7,056 nucleotides of DNA from Alphaproteobacteria bacterium (GTDB taxonomy: Bacteria; Pseudomonadota; Alphaproteobacteria; GCA-2731375), in the NCBI GenBank assembly GCA_028281075.1, contig JANQKO010000199.1, positions 1 to 7,056 on the forward strand. The letters are read 5' to 3'. Shown here one piece after another: positions 1-6,245 of this stretch. The notes beneath the pieces were generated by a model. That model had not been told where the DNA came from, ran no database searches, and saw nothing but the letters and a program-made list of their open reading frames with translations. How positions within the stretch are numbered: the first letter of the stretch is position 1; every line of letters starts with the position of its first letter. The position numbers and the translations under genes were made by a program.

Positions 1-1055
1 GCCCGCAGGCGACCGGCGACCGCGCCCTCGATCATCGCCAGCAGGTCCCCGATCGGACCGTCGTGCCGTCGCGTCGTCAGGTCGGCCGTCTGGTGCCCGC
101 GCCGCGTCGTCGAATGGTTCGGCTCGAAGCGCAGGCTGGAATGCGTTTCGAGCGCGCCGATCAGCGCCGCGTGAAACGCCGCCCGATCGGCATAGCCCGG
201 CGGCGGATCGAGTGTCCGGACAGCCAGCAGCCGGTCGAAATCGAGCAGCCGGCCGGCGGCCAGCCGGTCGCCGGTCTCGTTCAGCAGCATGGCCTCGTTG
301 GCAAGCGCCCGCATGCCGGCCGGATCGACCCGCCGATGCGCCCGGCAGGCCTGCATGGCGCCGTCGATATCGCCCTTCTGCATCAGCGCGTTGGTCAGGC
401 CGTTGTAGCTCTCGCCCAGATCCGGCCGGCCGGCGATCGACTGCCGGTACATGGCGATGGCCTCGTCGAGCGCGCCCAGTTCCTGCAGCACGTTGGCCAG
501 GTTTTTCATGATCTGCGGGTCGGGCCGGGCCGCCAGCGCCTGGCGATAGGCCGCCGCGGCGTCGTCCAGCGCCCCTTGCTCGCGCAGCACGTTGGCCAGA
601 TTGGCCCGCGCCTCGACATAGTCCGGGGCCAGCGCCAGAACCCGGCGGTAGAGATCCGCCGCCTCGTCCATCCGTTCCCGCTGTCGGGCGATGCTGGCCA
701 GCGTGAACATGGCCGACAGGCTGTTGGGGTCGACCTCGAGCGCGCGCCGGCAGGCGGTCTCGGCCGCATCCGCCCGGCCCTGGGCCAGCAGCACGGTGGC
801 GTAATTCGCCTGCGCGTCGGCGAAGCCGGGATGCGCGGTCACGGCCTCGCCCAGCATGGCGAGCGCGGCCGCCGCGTCGCCGGACTGGAACGCGGCCATG
901 CCGCCCAGGTTCAGCGCGTCGCGGTTGTCGGGCCGGTCCGCCAGCACCGCGCGATAAAGCGCCAGCGCCTCGCCGAGCCGGCCGGCCCGATGGTGCGCGA
1001 CCGCCTGTTGCAGCCGCTCGAATATCGTCTGATCGCTGGACGTCCCCGCCGTCAT
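1..1055 (-). CDS. TPR-repeat protein with putative 2OG-Fe(II) oxygenase domain (partial, C-terminus outside window)
   Basis: This frame stays open from the ATG at 1055 to the left edge, giving 351 complete codons and no stop. About seven tetratricopeptide repeats cover residues 12-246. They show the 34-residue period and the usual signature, for example ANLANVLREQGALDDA at 151-166 and NLANVLQELGALDEA at 185-199. From about residue 272 the sequence changes to an LDPPPGYADRAAF segment (282-294), then SSLRFEP and a TTRRGHQTADL segment. From memory this resembles the start of the putative 2OG-Fe(II) oxygenase domain found behind TPRs in many proteobacterial proteins (PF13759 type). The catalytic His/Asp residues would lie beyond the edge. 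An upstream in-frame ATG at 1109 is closed by a TAA after 13 codons, which supports the start at 1055, although its ribosome site (GCCGGA) is weak. TPRs usually bind partner proteins; substrate unknown. The TPR call is firm, the oxygenase call is an inference from the visible N-terminal part. Confidence 0.85.
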   Translation of the reverse strand, partial: MTAGTSSDQTIFERLQQAVAHHRAGRLGEALALYRAVLADRPDNRDALNLGGMAAFQSGDAAAALAMLGEAVTAHPGFADAQANYATVLLAQGRADAAETACRRALEVDPNSLSAMFTLASIARQRERMDEAADLYRRVLALAPDYVEARANLANVLREQGALDDAAAAYRQALAARPDPQIMKNLANVLQELGALDEAIAMYRQSIAGRPDLGESYNGLTNALMQKGDIDGAMQACRAHRRVDPAGMRALANEAMLLNETGDRLAAGRLLDFDRLLAVRTLDPPPGYADRAAFHAALIGALETHSSLRFEPNHSTTRRGHQTADLTTRRHDGPIGDLLAMIEGAVAGRLR

Positions 1056-1169
1056 TCCGGCACCCGATTATCGTCTCGCGTCGGCCGCGATACCGGCCGA
1101 TACCGTCATGCAAAAAGAGCGCAGGCGGCGGCGAAAGGCAATCCCGCAGGCAGGCGCGGCGACAATTCG

Positions 1170-1934
1170 CTACAACGCGACGGGCGCGTATGGCGCCTGG
1201 TCCGGCCGGCCGGCGGCAAATCGCCAAAGCGGCGCGCGCGGTTCGGCCGCGAGCGTGTCGGGCGGCGCCGGCAGGGCGATCAGCGAACTCGACGTCGTGG
1301 CGAAGCCCCAATCGGTGCCGATCGACATGGCCGCGGCCGGACCGTCGGCCGGATCGAACGCGGTATCGGCCAGAACCCGCCGCCAGGCCCGCCAGTCGTC
1401 CGCCTCGGGCACCGGCGCGGCGGCGGCCTCGAACCGCGGCAGGTAGCGGCGGGTGCGCGGACATGACGGGTCGTTGCGGTCGCGCGCCGTCAGCATGCTG
1501 AGCCCGGGCGGCAGCGGCATCACCTCGATGCCGGCCGCGCCATCGGCGTTGCGCAGCCAGAAGGCGGCCGTGGCGTCGGCGATGACGAGGTTGAAGCCGC
1601 GATAGGCGTCCGGATTGAGATCGGCGAGCGCCCAGGCCGCCGCCGAGGCCTCGGCATGGTCGAGCGCCTCGAGCACGAGCTCGCCGCGGCTGCGCTTGCC
1701 CGATTGCGGCCCCAGGCTGCCGCTGCGGTTGAGGATCGCCGCCAGCACGCCATGATCGTTGAGGCCGAGCCAAGTGCCGCCCGCCATGGCATCCCTGCCG
1801 GCGGTCACCTCGGGCCGGTCCGGCCAATGCCGCGCCGGCGGCAGCCAGGGCCGATCGGACATCTCGTCACGGTTGGCGGCGAACAGAACCGGCCAAGCGT
1901 GATCCGGGCGACGCAGAAGAACGGCGGTACACAT
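1170..1934 (-). CDS. NRDE/TANGO2 family protein
   Basis: The 254-residue protein begins MCTAVLL, followed by the family-naming NRDE motif at residues 21-24 (AANRDEMSDRPW). GTWLGLN follows at 53-59, LNRSG at 68-72 and the FNLV segment at 114-117. This is the full pattern and usual length of the NRDE (TANGO2) family, PF05742. Cys2 directly after the start Met matches the family's proposed Ntn-hydrolase-like nucleophile. The eukaryotic homologue TANGO2/HRG-9 has been linked to haem trafficking; the bacterial role is not settled. The ATG lies 4 bases after the TGA of the enolase-superfamily gene, and a TGAGG just before the start overlaps that stop, so translation is probably coupled. A longer reading from 2123 would run through the neighbouring gene in another frame, and its extra 63 residues look non-natural (Cys/Arg/Ser-rich), so it was rejected. 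Family assignment is confident, biochemical function is not known. Confidence 0.93.
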   Translation of the reverse strand: MCTAVLLRRPDHAWPVLFAANRDEMSDRPWLPPARHWPDRPEVTAGRDAMAGGTWLGLNDHGVLAAILNRSGSLGPQSGKRSRGELVLEALDHAEASAAAWALADLNPDAYRGFNLVIADATAAFWLRNADGAAGIEVMPLPPGLSMLTARDRNDPSCPRTRRYLPRFEAAAAPVPEADDWRAWRRVLADTAFDPADGPAAAMSIGTDWGFATTSSSLIALPAPPDTLAAEPRAPLWRFAAGRPDQAPYAPVAL

Positions 1935-1938
1935 GGCC

Positions 1939-3033
1939 TCAGGCGCGCAAGGCCGCCAACCCGTCCCAGTCGAAGGCGACGCCATGCCCGGGCCTGTCCC
2001 CGGCCGTGGCATAGCCGTCGACGATCGCCAACGGCTCGGCGATGAACCGTTCCAGCCCGAAGCCGTGCACTTCCAGGAACGACGCGTTCGGCACCGCGGC
2101 CAGCAGATGCACGTGCAGGTCATGCACGCCGTGCGAGGTGACCGGCAGGTTATGCGCCTCGGCCAGATGCGCGACCTTCATCCACGGCGTGATGCCGCCG
2201 CAATTCGAGACGTCGGGCTCGGGGAAATCGACGCCGCCGGCCGAAATCATCTGCAGGAACTCGTGCAGCGTGCGGAAATTCTCGCCCGTGGCCACCGGCA
2301 GCGGCGCTTCCCGCGCGATGCGCACATGCCCCGGCACGTCGTCGGGAATGGTCGGTTCCTCCAGCCAGAAGACGTCATGCTCGGCCAGCGCGCGCGACGC
2401 GCGGATCGCCTCGTCGACCCGCCAGCGCATGTTGGCGTCGACCAGTAGCGGGATGTCCGGTCCGAGCCGTTCGCGCATGGCCGCGACCCGCGCCACGTCC
2501 TCGTGCAGGCGCGGCCGCCCGACCTTCATCTTGATGGCGCGGAATCCGCGGGCGATATTGTCGTCGGTCTGCCGCAGCAGCGCGTCCAGCGTGAACTGCA
2601 GGTCGATGCCGCCGGCATAGGCCCTGACCCGGGGATCGTGGCCGCCGAGCAGGCGCCAGAGCGGCGTGCCCAGCCGGCGCGCCTTCAGGTCCCAGAGGGC
2701 GATGTCGACGGCGGCCATGGCGAAGCTGCCGGCGCCGCCGCGCCCGGCATAGTGCATGCCCCACCACATGCGCTGCCAGAGCGCCTCGACGCGGTCGGCG
2801 TCCTGGCCCAGCAGCAGCGGCCCGAGATCGCCCGCGACCAGCCGGTGAACCGCCGCCGCGCCCGGTCCGACCGTATAGGTATAGCCGGTCCCGGTGGCGC
2901 CGTCGGCGTCGCGCAGGCGCACGGTGACAAGGTCGAAGAAGGGGATGTCGCCGTGCGTCGAATCCGACAGCACCACCGGCAACGGGATCCGGTAATGGTC
3001 GGCCGCGATATCCGCGAGCGTGGTGGTTGTCAT
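1939..3033 (-). CDS. Mandelate racemase / galactarate dehydratase-like enolase superfamily enzyme
   Basis: This 364-residue protein carries a complete enolase-superfamily active site of the mandelate racemase subgroup. The KxK motif is at K168/K170 (AIKMKVG). The three metal ligands fit D199 (LLVDAN), E225 (WLEEPT) and E251 (TGEN). The Asp-His dyad fits D274 (PDVSNCGG) and H301 (TSHGVHD), with E321 near the C-terminus. Such enzymes abstract the proton alpha to a carboxylate with Mg2+; most relatives of this type dehydrate or epimerise acid sugars. The GYTYTVG, GRGG and HGFGLERF stretches remind me of L-talarate/galactarate dehydratases, but the substrate cannot be read from sequence. The ATG at 3033 follows an AAGGCG ribosome site and gives a normal N-terminal capping domain (MTTTTLADIAADHYRIP). 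A longer reading from 3219 adds an implausible Arg/Ser-rich leader that overlaps the preceding gene. It lies 61 bases after the 164-residue gene and directly before the NRDE gene, likely in one operon. Confidence 0.94.
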   Translation of the reverse strand: MTTTTLADIAADHYRIPLPVVLSDSTHGDIPFFDLVTVRLRDADGATGTGYTYTVGPGAAAVHRLVAGDLGPLLLGQDADRVEALWQRMWWGMHYAGRGGAGSFAMAAVDIALWDLKARRLGTPLWRLLGGHDPRVRAYAGGIDLQFTLDALLRQTDDNIARGFRAIKMKVGRPRLHEDVARVAAMRERLGPDIPLLVDANMRWRVDEAIRASRALAEHDVFWLEEPTIPDDVPGHVRIAREAPLPVATGENFRTLHEFLQMISAGGVDFPEPDVSNCGGITPWMKVAHLAEAHNLPVTSHGVHDLHVHLLAAVPNASFLEVHGFGLERFIAEPLAIVDGYATAGDRPGHGVAFDWDGLAALRA

Positions 3034-3094
3034 CCAGTCGCCTTTTCTCTGGGGAAGGTTTCTTGCCGGCCGCGCGGCCTGGTCGCCCGGCCGC

Positions 3095-3589
3095 CTAGTC
3101 GCTGAACATGCCGATGCTGAAAACCAGGAACTCGAAGACCTCGTTGTCCGGCACCCGCCAGCCGACGAAGACCCCGGTCTTGCGGGTCTGGTCGTTCGGC
3201 GCGAACTCGCGCGCGCCACTGGTCACGTACCAGCCCTGGGCGTCCGGCAGCCCGATCACGCTGGTCGTGAAATCGCCGTGCGAGGGCTCCGGATTGTCAC
3301 CGATATAATAGGTCGGCACCCAGTCGTCGGAACTGGCGAACAGCGGCTTGAACTGCAGCTCGAACCGCATCTTGCGCCAGACCGTCTGGTCCCGGATCAG
3401 CAGGTGCACGTCGTGGCTCTTGGTCAGGCTGATCAGCGAGGTCCCGCTCTCGGTGCGCAGGTGCAGCCCGGCCTCCGTCAGCGTCTGGGTGACGCCGTCG
3501 CTATAGACCTCCCAGCCTTCCATATGCATGCAGGCAAACGGGGTCACGTTGAACGCCGAATTCACCTTCGCGCGTGCGCGTCCCAGCAT
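3095..3589 (-). CDS. Hypothetical protein, beta-rich, 164 residues
   Basis: I do not recognise this family. The protein has no signal peptide, no membrane segment and no cysteine cluster (only Cys20). It is rich in alternating hydrophobic/polar stretches with many aromatics, for example KMRFELQFKPLF at 73-84, YVTSGAREF at 121-129 and VFEFLVFSIGMF at 151-162, which suggests a compact beta-sandwich or beta-barrel. HMEGWEVYSDG (22-32) and a DDW-PTYYIGDNPEPSHGDF stretch (88-107) are possible conserved surfaces. The ATG at 3589 is backed by GAAGAGGG seven bases upstream. Its codons show the G/C third-position bias of the neighbours, so it is very likely a real gene. It is the first gene of the minus-strand cluster that continues with the acid-sugar enolase-superfamily enzyme 61 bases downstream. 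A role linked to that enzyme's substrate (for example a sugar-binding or cupin-like accessory protein) is possible but is pure inference from position. Confidence 0.8.
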   Translation of the reverse strand: MLGRARAKVNSAFNVTPFACMHMEGWEVYSDGVTQTLTEAGLHLRTESGTSLISLTKSHDVHLLIRDQTVWRKMRFELQFKPLFASSDDWVPTYYIGDNPEPSHGDFTTSVIGLPDAQGWYVTSGAREFAPNDQTRKTGVFVGWRVPDNEVFEFLVFSIGMFSD

Positions 3590-3670
3590 GCCGCACCCTC
3601 TTCAGCCGACCATCCCCGTTCCGGTCACCCGCCGGCCGGCGCCATCCTCGGAAGCCGTGACGGAAACGAT

Positions 3671-3698
3671 ACTAGAGCAATTTCCGCCCACGCGGAAT
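3671..3698. repeat. Candidate copy of a small intergenic palindromic element
   Basis: A perfect inverted repeat TTCCGC-CCAC-GCGGAA sits at 3682-3697, preceded by CTAGAGCAAT. Short intergenic elements with the pattern AGAGCA..TTCCGC..GCGGAA are, from memory, scattered through many alphaproteobacterial genomes. Only one copy is present here, so repetition cannot be shown from the window. Read on the minus strand, TTCCGC followed 17 bases later by TAGTAT could also serve as a weak promoter for the 3589 gene. Confidence 0.3.
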
Positions 3699-3743
3699 CC
3701 GACGCCGGGACGGCGCCGGACGAACGAAAGATGCGCTAAACAA

Positions 3744-3753
3744 GCACGCGTGC
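3744..3753 (-). terminator. Weak candidate terminator after the small secreted-protein gene
   Basis: On the minus strand, downstream of the stop at 3808, the palindrome GCACGCGTGC is followed by TTGTTT. The stem is only three base pairs around a four-base loop, or a ten-base palindrome if cruciform, so the structure is weak. A GC-rich dyad around 3768-3782 lies just before it. This is the only hairpin-plus-T combination I saw in the gap 3590-3807. Confidence 0.2.
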
Positions 3754-3807
3754 GGGGTCAGGGCAAGCCTTGCCGGCAGGCCCCGGGACAGAGACGACGC
3801 CCCGCCG

Positions 3808-4086
3808 TCAGCGGACGAGCTCCCGCCGCATGCCGTGATAGACCCGCGTCGGCGGCGACCTGAATTCGACCTCGACCCACCGCGAGGCGCCGCCGTCGCG
3901 GTTCTGCAGGCGCCAGGTATCGCCGGTTTCACGGTCGAGCAGCAGCACGCCGCCGTCCGCCGTGACGATCTGGTAGCGCGGCGCTTCGGATACCTGCAGA
4001 AGCGAGGTCTCCTGCGCGGCAAGCGGCGCCGCCACGCCCAAACCGGCCGTCAAGGCGACGACCGCAAACAACCCGGATCTCATCAT
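3808..4086 (-). CDS. Small secreted/periplasmic hypothetical protein
   Basis: The 92-residue product starts MMRSG and has a clear Sec signal peptide: Arg3, a hydrophobic core at about 5-20, and a cleavage region PLAAQE around residues 21-26. The mature part of about 67 residues contains RYQIVTADGGVLLLDRETGDTWRL (37-60, a single blade-like beta motif) followed by a W-E-V-FR-PP stretch (70-79). This pattern resembles small exported proteins seen in alphaproteobacteria, but I cannot attach a function. GTGAGGA lies about eight bases before the first ATG; the second ATG at 4083 is an equally possible start. The gene faces away from the PAS-domain gene across the AT-rich region, and the CtrA-like box lies 73-87 bases before its start, so CtrA control is possible. 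Coding status is well supported by the signal peptide and the ribosome site. Confidence 0.8.
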   Translation of the reverse strand: MMRSGLFAVVALTAGLGVAAPLAAQETSLLQVSEAPRYQIVTADGGVLLLDRETGDTWRLQNRDGGASRWVEVEFRSPPTRVYHGMRRELVR

Positions 4087-4158
4087 GCCGTTGTCCTCAC
4101 TGCCCTGTAAGGACGATTTTGCGCAAAGTTTAAATGATTTTAAAGAAATTATTTATCG

Positions 4159-4173
4159 TTAACCAAAAATTAA
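4159..4173. promoter_or_regulatory. CtrA-type binding site (TTAA-N7-TTAA)
   Basis: TTAACCAAAAATTAA at these positions matches exactly the full CtrA consensus of two TTAA half-sites spaced by seven bases, and the right half continues as TTAACCAT. CtrA is the cell-cycle/motility response regulator of alphaproteobacteria and its box often overlaps the -35 region. On the plus strand TATACT at 4190-4195 lies 16 bases after the box, in a fitting place for a -10 element of the PAS gene. On the minus strand the box is 73-87 bases before the small secreted-protein start. In such AT-rich DNA a chance match is possible. Confidence 0.5.
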
Positions 4174-4189
4174 CCATAAATCGAGTTTT

Positions 4190-4195
4190 TATACT
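4190..4195 (+). promoter_or_regulatory. Candidate -10 element for the PAS-domain gene
   Basis: TATACT, five of six matches to TATAAT, lies downstream of the CtrA-type box. If used, the transcript would start near 4202 and carry a leader of about 190 bases before the ATG at 4396, with room for the short open frames noted at 4245-4411. No separate sigma70 -35 is obvious, which fits activator dependence. Confidence 0.3.
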
Positions 4196-4395
4196 TAACA
4201 AAAATCGCTAAAATCCCAAATAATGAATCTTATGCAGAAACCCCATGGACGATTGTAGTAATGGCCATGATGTTTCCACCTCGACATGCGGTGATTTTGA
4301 TCTAATTCCGAAACTATGAAAATAATTTACATCGACAACATGCCATCTTGGGGTCAATATCGACGCCATGGGGGCGCTGGCAATTGGGGCGACGT

Positions 4396-5172
4396 ATGCG
4401 CAGAGCCCTAGCGGTCTGCGAGACGACGATGGCACGGTCCCGCCGCCTGGTGCTGCAGGGCCACGGTGACGAAGCGGCCAGGACCGCGTCCCGGATCTAT
4501 GACTGCCGCGGCCGCAACTCGCTGAGATGCCCGCGGGCACGGATCTGCGCCAAGCAGTTTCCGGCGCCGCCGCGGACGCCGGTCCCGAAACCGGGCGAAC
4601 CACGGCTTCTGACCACGGACACGCAAGCGCAGAACATCACCGTCAACGGCCATCGCATCCGGCATGGCGTCACCAGGATCGAGACGGCGACGGACGAGCG
4701 CGGCAACCAGATCGTGCTGCGCACGCTGGACCTGGATCTCGCCCGCGGCTACGAGGATTCAGGCATGCGGACGTTTCTGGCCATGTACGAGCAGAAACGG
4801 CGGCCGACCCTGGACGATATCAGCGTCGATACGCTGGCGCGGCATTCCTGGCTGCCCTGGCTTTACCGGATGGACTTCGCGGACCCGAACGATCCCCGTT
4901 TCCTGCATTGCGGCGACGGCATCGTCGCCTGTTTCGGCGCCGACCATACCGGCCGCACGCTCGGCAGTCTCGGCAGCGACAGCCACCGCCGGATCCTCGG
5001 CAGCGTCGTCCACGCCGTCCGGCAGGAAGCCCGGCCGCATTATGGCTGCGTCACGCGGGTGCTGAACCTGCCGGGGGTCATTCCCAGCCTGAGCTACCGG
5101 CGCCTGGAGGTGCCGATCTTCGACGGACCGGCGGTCACCGGTTCACTGATCTATTTCTCGCCCGAGTGCTGA
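4396..5172 (+). CDS. PAS-domain (PAS_5-like) protein, start uncertain
   Basis: Counting from the ATG at 4396 the product has 258 residues. The region from about 124 to 257 looks like the PAS_5 sensor domain common in alphaproteobacteria: FLAMYEQKRRPTLDDI (127-142), then RFLHCGDGIVACFGADHTGR (168-187, the typical F-x-G-x-FG-x-D-TG-R core) and a beta-strand end VPIFDGPAVTGSLIYFSPE (239-257). There is no output domain, so it is likely a stand-alone sensor or partner-binding protein. Start choices are the ATG at 4396, the ATG at 4429 and the internal ATG at 4765. The last follows GAGGA with seven-base spacing and would give a minimal 135-residue PAS protein. Third codon positions are strongly G/C from about 4620 onward, so coding probably begins before 4765. 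The first 70 codons include AGA and CTA codons unusual here and a Cys trio (37, 45, 51), and may not be translated. Its 3' end overlaps the opposite-strand gene by 30 bases. Confidence 0.7.
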   Translation: MRRALAVCETTMARSRRLVLQGHGDEAARTASRIYDCRGRNSLRCPRARICAKQFPAPPRTPVPKPGEPRLLTTDTQAQNITVNGHRIRHGVTRIETATDERGNQIVLRTLDLDLARGYEDSGMRTFLAMYEQKRRPTLDDISVDTLARHSWLPWLYRMDFADPNDPRFLHCGDGIVACFGADHTGRTLGSLGSDSHRRILGSVVHAVRQEARPHYGCVTRVLNLPGVIPSLSYRRLEVPIFDGPAVTGSLIYFSPEC

Positions 5173-5871
5173 CAGGTCGTCGGCGAGCTGCGCCAGCATG
5201 TCGGCGCGGCCGATGGCGTTGCAATAGACGTCGTATTCGAGGCCAAGCGGCTCGAACAGGCCGGTCGAGAACAACGTCGTGCTGGTATAGCCGTAGACGC
5301 GCCGCTGCACGCCGTTGTCGGCCATGGCGCGGTCGACTAGGCCGGTGCACCAGTCGACCCGCCAGTCGCGCAGGGCCATGGCGCGGGGAATGCGGGTCAG
5401 GTACCAGGTCAGGCGGTGGCCGGAAAAATCGTTGCCGCGCCACGGTGGCCGGACCACGGCCGCGCCGCCATGGCCGACGCGCCCACGGATCGGCGGCATC
5501 GTGGCATCGTCGACGAAACCGCCGAGCGGCGTCGGCGGCCCGGCGTCCGGACCGCCCCAGAGCAGGCCGTCGCGCAGAAGCCGCTTGTAGTCGTCACAGA
5601 CGTCGAGCCGCTGGCAGGTCCAGGCGATGGTCTCGTCGCCGACCTGCAGCCGGAACCAGCGCCCGACGAGCGCCCCCGGCGGATGCCGGCGGGGATCGAA
5701 GCCGGGATAGATGAACCGCGCGACGTCGCGGTAGCGTTCCGCCGTCTCGAGCCAGCGCCAGAGGTCGCCGTCGACGGCGACCACGATGTCATGCCGGGCA
5801 AGGACCCGATCGGCCAGTGCCAGAAAGGTCTCGATCCGGTCCAGGTCGCCGTCTGTCAGATTGTCCGCCAC
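5143..5871 (-). CDS. Hypothetical protein, possibly remote GNAT acetyltransferase-like
   Basis: This 242-residue soluble protein is not recognised with confidence. It has no signal peptide or membrane segment. Residues 64-90 (PPGALVG-WFRLQVGDETIAWTC) read like paired beta strands, and GHGGAAVVRPPWRGNDFS (133-150) followed by an Ala/Leu helix and VYGYTSTTLFSTGLFEPLG (192-210) loosely resembles the acceptor/acetyl-CoA loop and following strand of GNAT enzymes (P-x-x-RG, then Y-G-Y). The match is weak, and the function should be treated as unknown. The start is a GTG at 5871; an AAGGGAG lies immediately before it with unusually short spacing, and an upstream ATG at 5885 is out of frame. The gene follows the 63-residue gene after 41 bases, probably in the same transcript. 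Its TGA lies inside the 3' end of the convergent PAS gene. Third-position G/C bias supports coding. Confidence 0.75.
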   Translation of the reverse strand: MADNLTDGDLDRIETFLALADRVLARHDIVVAVDGDLWRWLETAERYRDVARFIYPGFDPRRHPPGALVGRWFRLQVGDETIAWTCQRLDVCDDYKRLLRDGLLWGGPDAGPPTPLGGFVDDATMPPIRGRVGHGGAAVVRPPWRGNDFSGHRLTWYLTRIPRAMALRDWRVDWCTGLVDRAMADNGVQRRVYGYTSTTLFSTGLFEPLGLEYDVYCNAIGRADMLAQLADDLSALGREIDQ

Positions 5872-5912
5872 ACTCCCTTCGCCATGTCCCGACCTCGCGG
5901 CCCGTCGCCGGG

Positions 5913-6104
5913 CTAGTGTCTGGTCGCCTCCAGCTCGGTCACGTCGTCGACCACCGCCAGGTTGGCCACTTCGATCAGATGCGCCACCAGCTTGAAATCC
6001 GCCTTAAGCGCGGCTTCGCGCAGCGCGGATAACGCCGCCTGCAGTTCACGCGCGGTCAACGAACGCTCGACAGCGTCCATGCCGCCCCCCACCGCGTTTT
6101 CCAT
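5913..6104 (-). CDS. Small helical hypothetical protein, 63 residues
   Basis: The product begins MENAVGGGMDAVERS and continues as one or two amphipathic helices: LTARELQAALSALREAALKA at 16-35, then FKLVAHLIEVANLAVVDDV at 37-55. It has no Cys, no membrane segment and a short hydrophilic tail. The ribosome site is the best in the window, AGGAG seven bases before the ATG. Short proteins of this shape, with an L-x-x-LR...VAHLIE-A pattern, occur in Rhodospirillales genomes from memory, but I know no function. It lies between the response regulator (141-base gap) and the 242-residue gene (41-base gap), all on the minus strand. Its helical character would suit a small adaptor or partner protein; that is inference only. 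Confidence 0.78.
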   Translation of the reverse strand: MENAVGGGMDAVERSLTARELQAALSALREAALKADFKLVAHLIEVANLAVVDDVTELEATRH

Positions 6105-6202
6105 CGTACGTCTCCTATCGTCCTACATTTCCGACATCTGTCACCGACATTGCCTTTAAGGAATGTTGGCGCTAATTGGGGTCCACGCCTAGCCTGTCTT
6201 AC

Positions 6203-6223
6203 GACGTACGGCATTTGACGTAC
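6203..6223. repeat. Direct repeat GACGTAC, 14-base period (candidate operator)
   Basis: GACGTAC occurs at 6203-6209 and again at 6217-6223, so the copies are 14 bases apart. An inverted third copy, GTACGTC, is at 6106-6112 in the spacer between the AGGAG ribosome site and the ATG of the 63-residue gene. The gap 6105-6245 lies between the response regulator stop and that gene, so these could be protein-binding sites. Each copy is short and chance is not excluded. No clear -35/-10 pair was seen here. Confidence 0.3.
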
Positions 6224-6245
6224 ACGGGACGGCGTGATTCAAGCG

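Larger units (their letters stand above)
4118..4345. other. AT-rich intergenic island
   Basis: The gap between the divergent genes (4087-4395, 309 bases) holds a stretch with base composition unlike the rest of the window. Hand counts give 12 G/C of 60 at 4141-4200, 21 of 60 at 4201-4260 and 25 of 60 at 4261-4320. It contains the CtrA-type box, several A/T tracts and two very short overlapping open frames (4245-4319 and 4316-4411) without good ribosome sites. No convincing gene, tRNA or terminator was seen in it. Confidence 0.75.

Noticed and set aside
1085..1109. Imperfect tandem repeat of GGTATCGGCC before the TPR gene
   Set aside because: Only two short imperfect units; not distinguishable from chance in GC-rich DNA.
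63..1466. Long plus-strand open frame of 467 codons
   Set aside because: It is the antisense shadow of the TPR gene and part of the NRDE gene; its product is Arg/Gly-rich with no recognisable domain, while the minus-strand frames give clear families.
4208..4603. Minus-strand open frame of 131 codons reaching into the AT-rich island
   Set aside because: It crosses the composition boundary without change in protein character that would suggest a real gene, has no good ribosome site seen, and overlaps the PAS gene antisense.
4527..5714. Plus-strand open frame of 395 codons crossing the PAS gene and its convergent neighbour
   Set aside because: It runs out of frame through a clear PAS_5 domain and antisense through the 242-residue gene; the product is low-complexity Arg/Ala/Pro. 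Its first 30 codons remain a minor alternative in a frameshift scenario.
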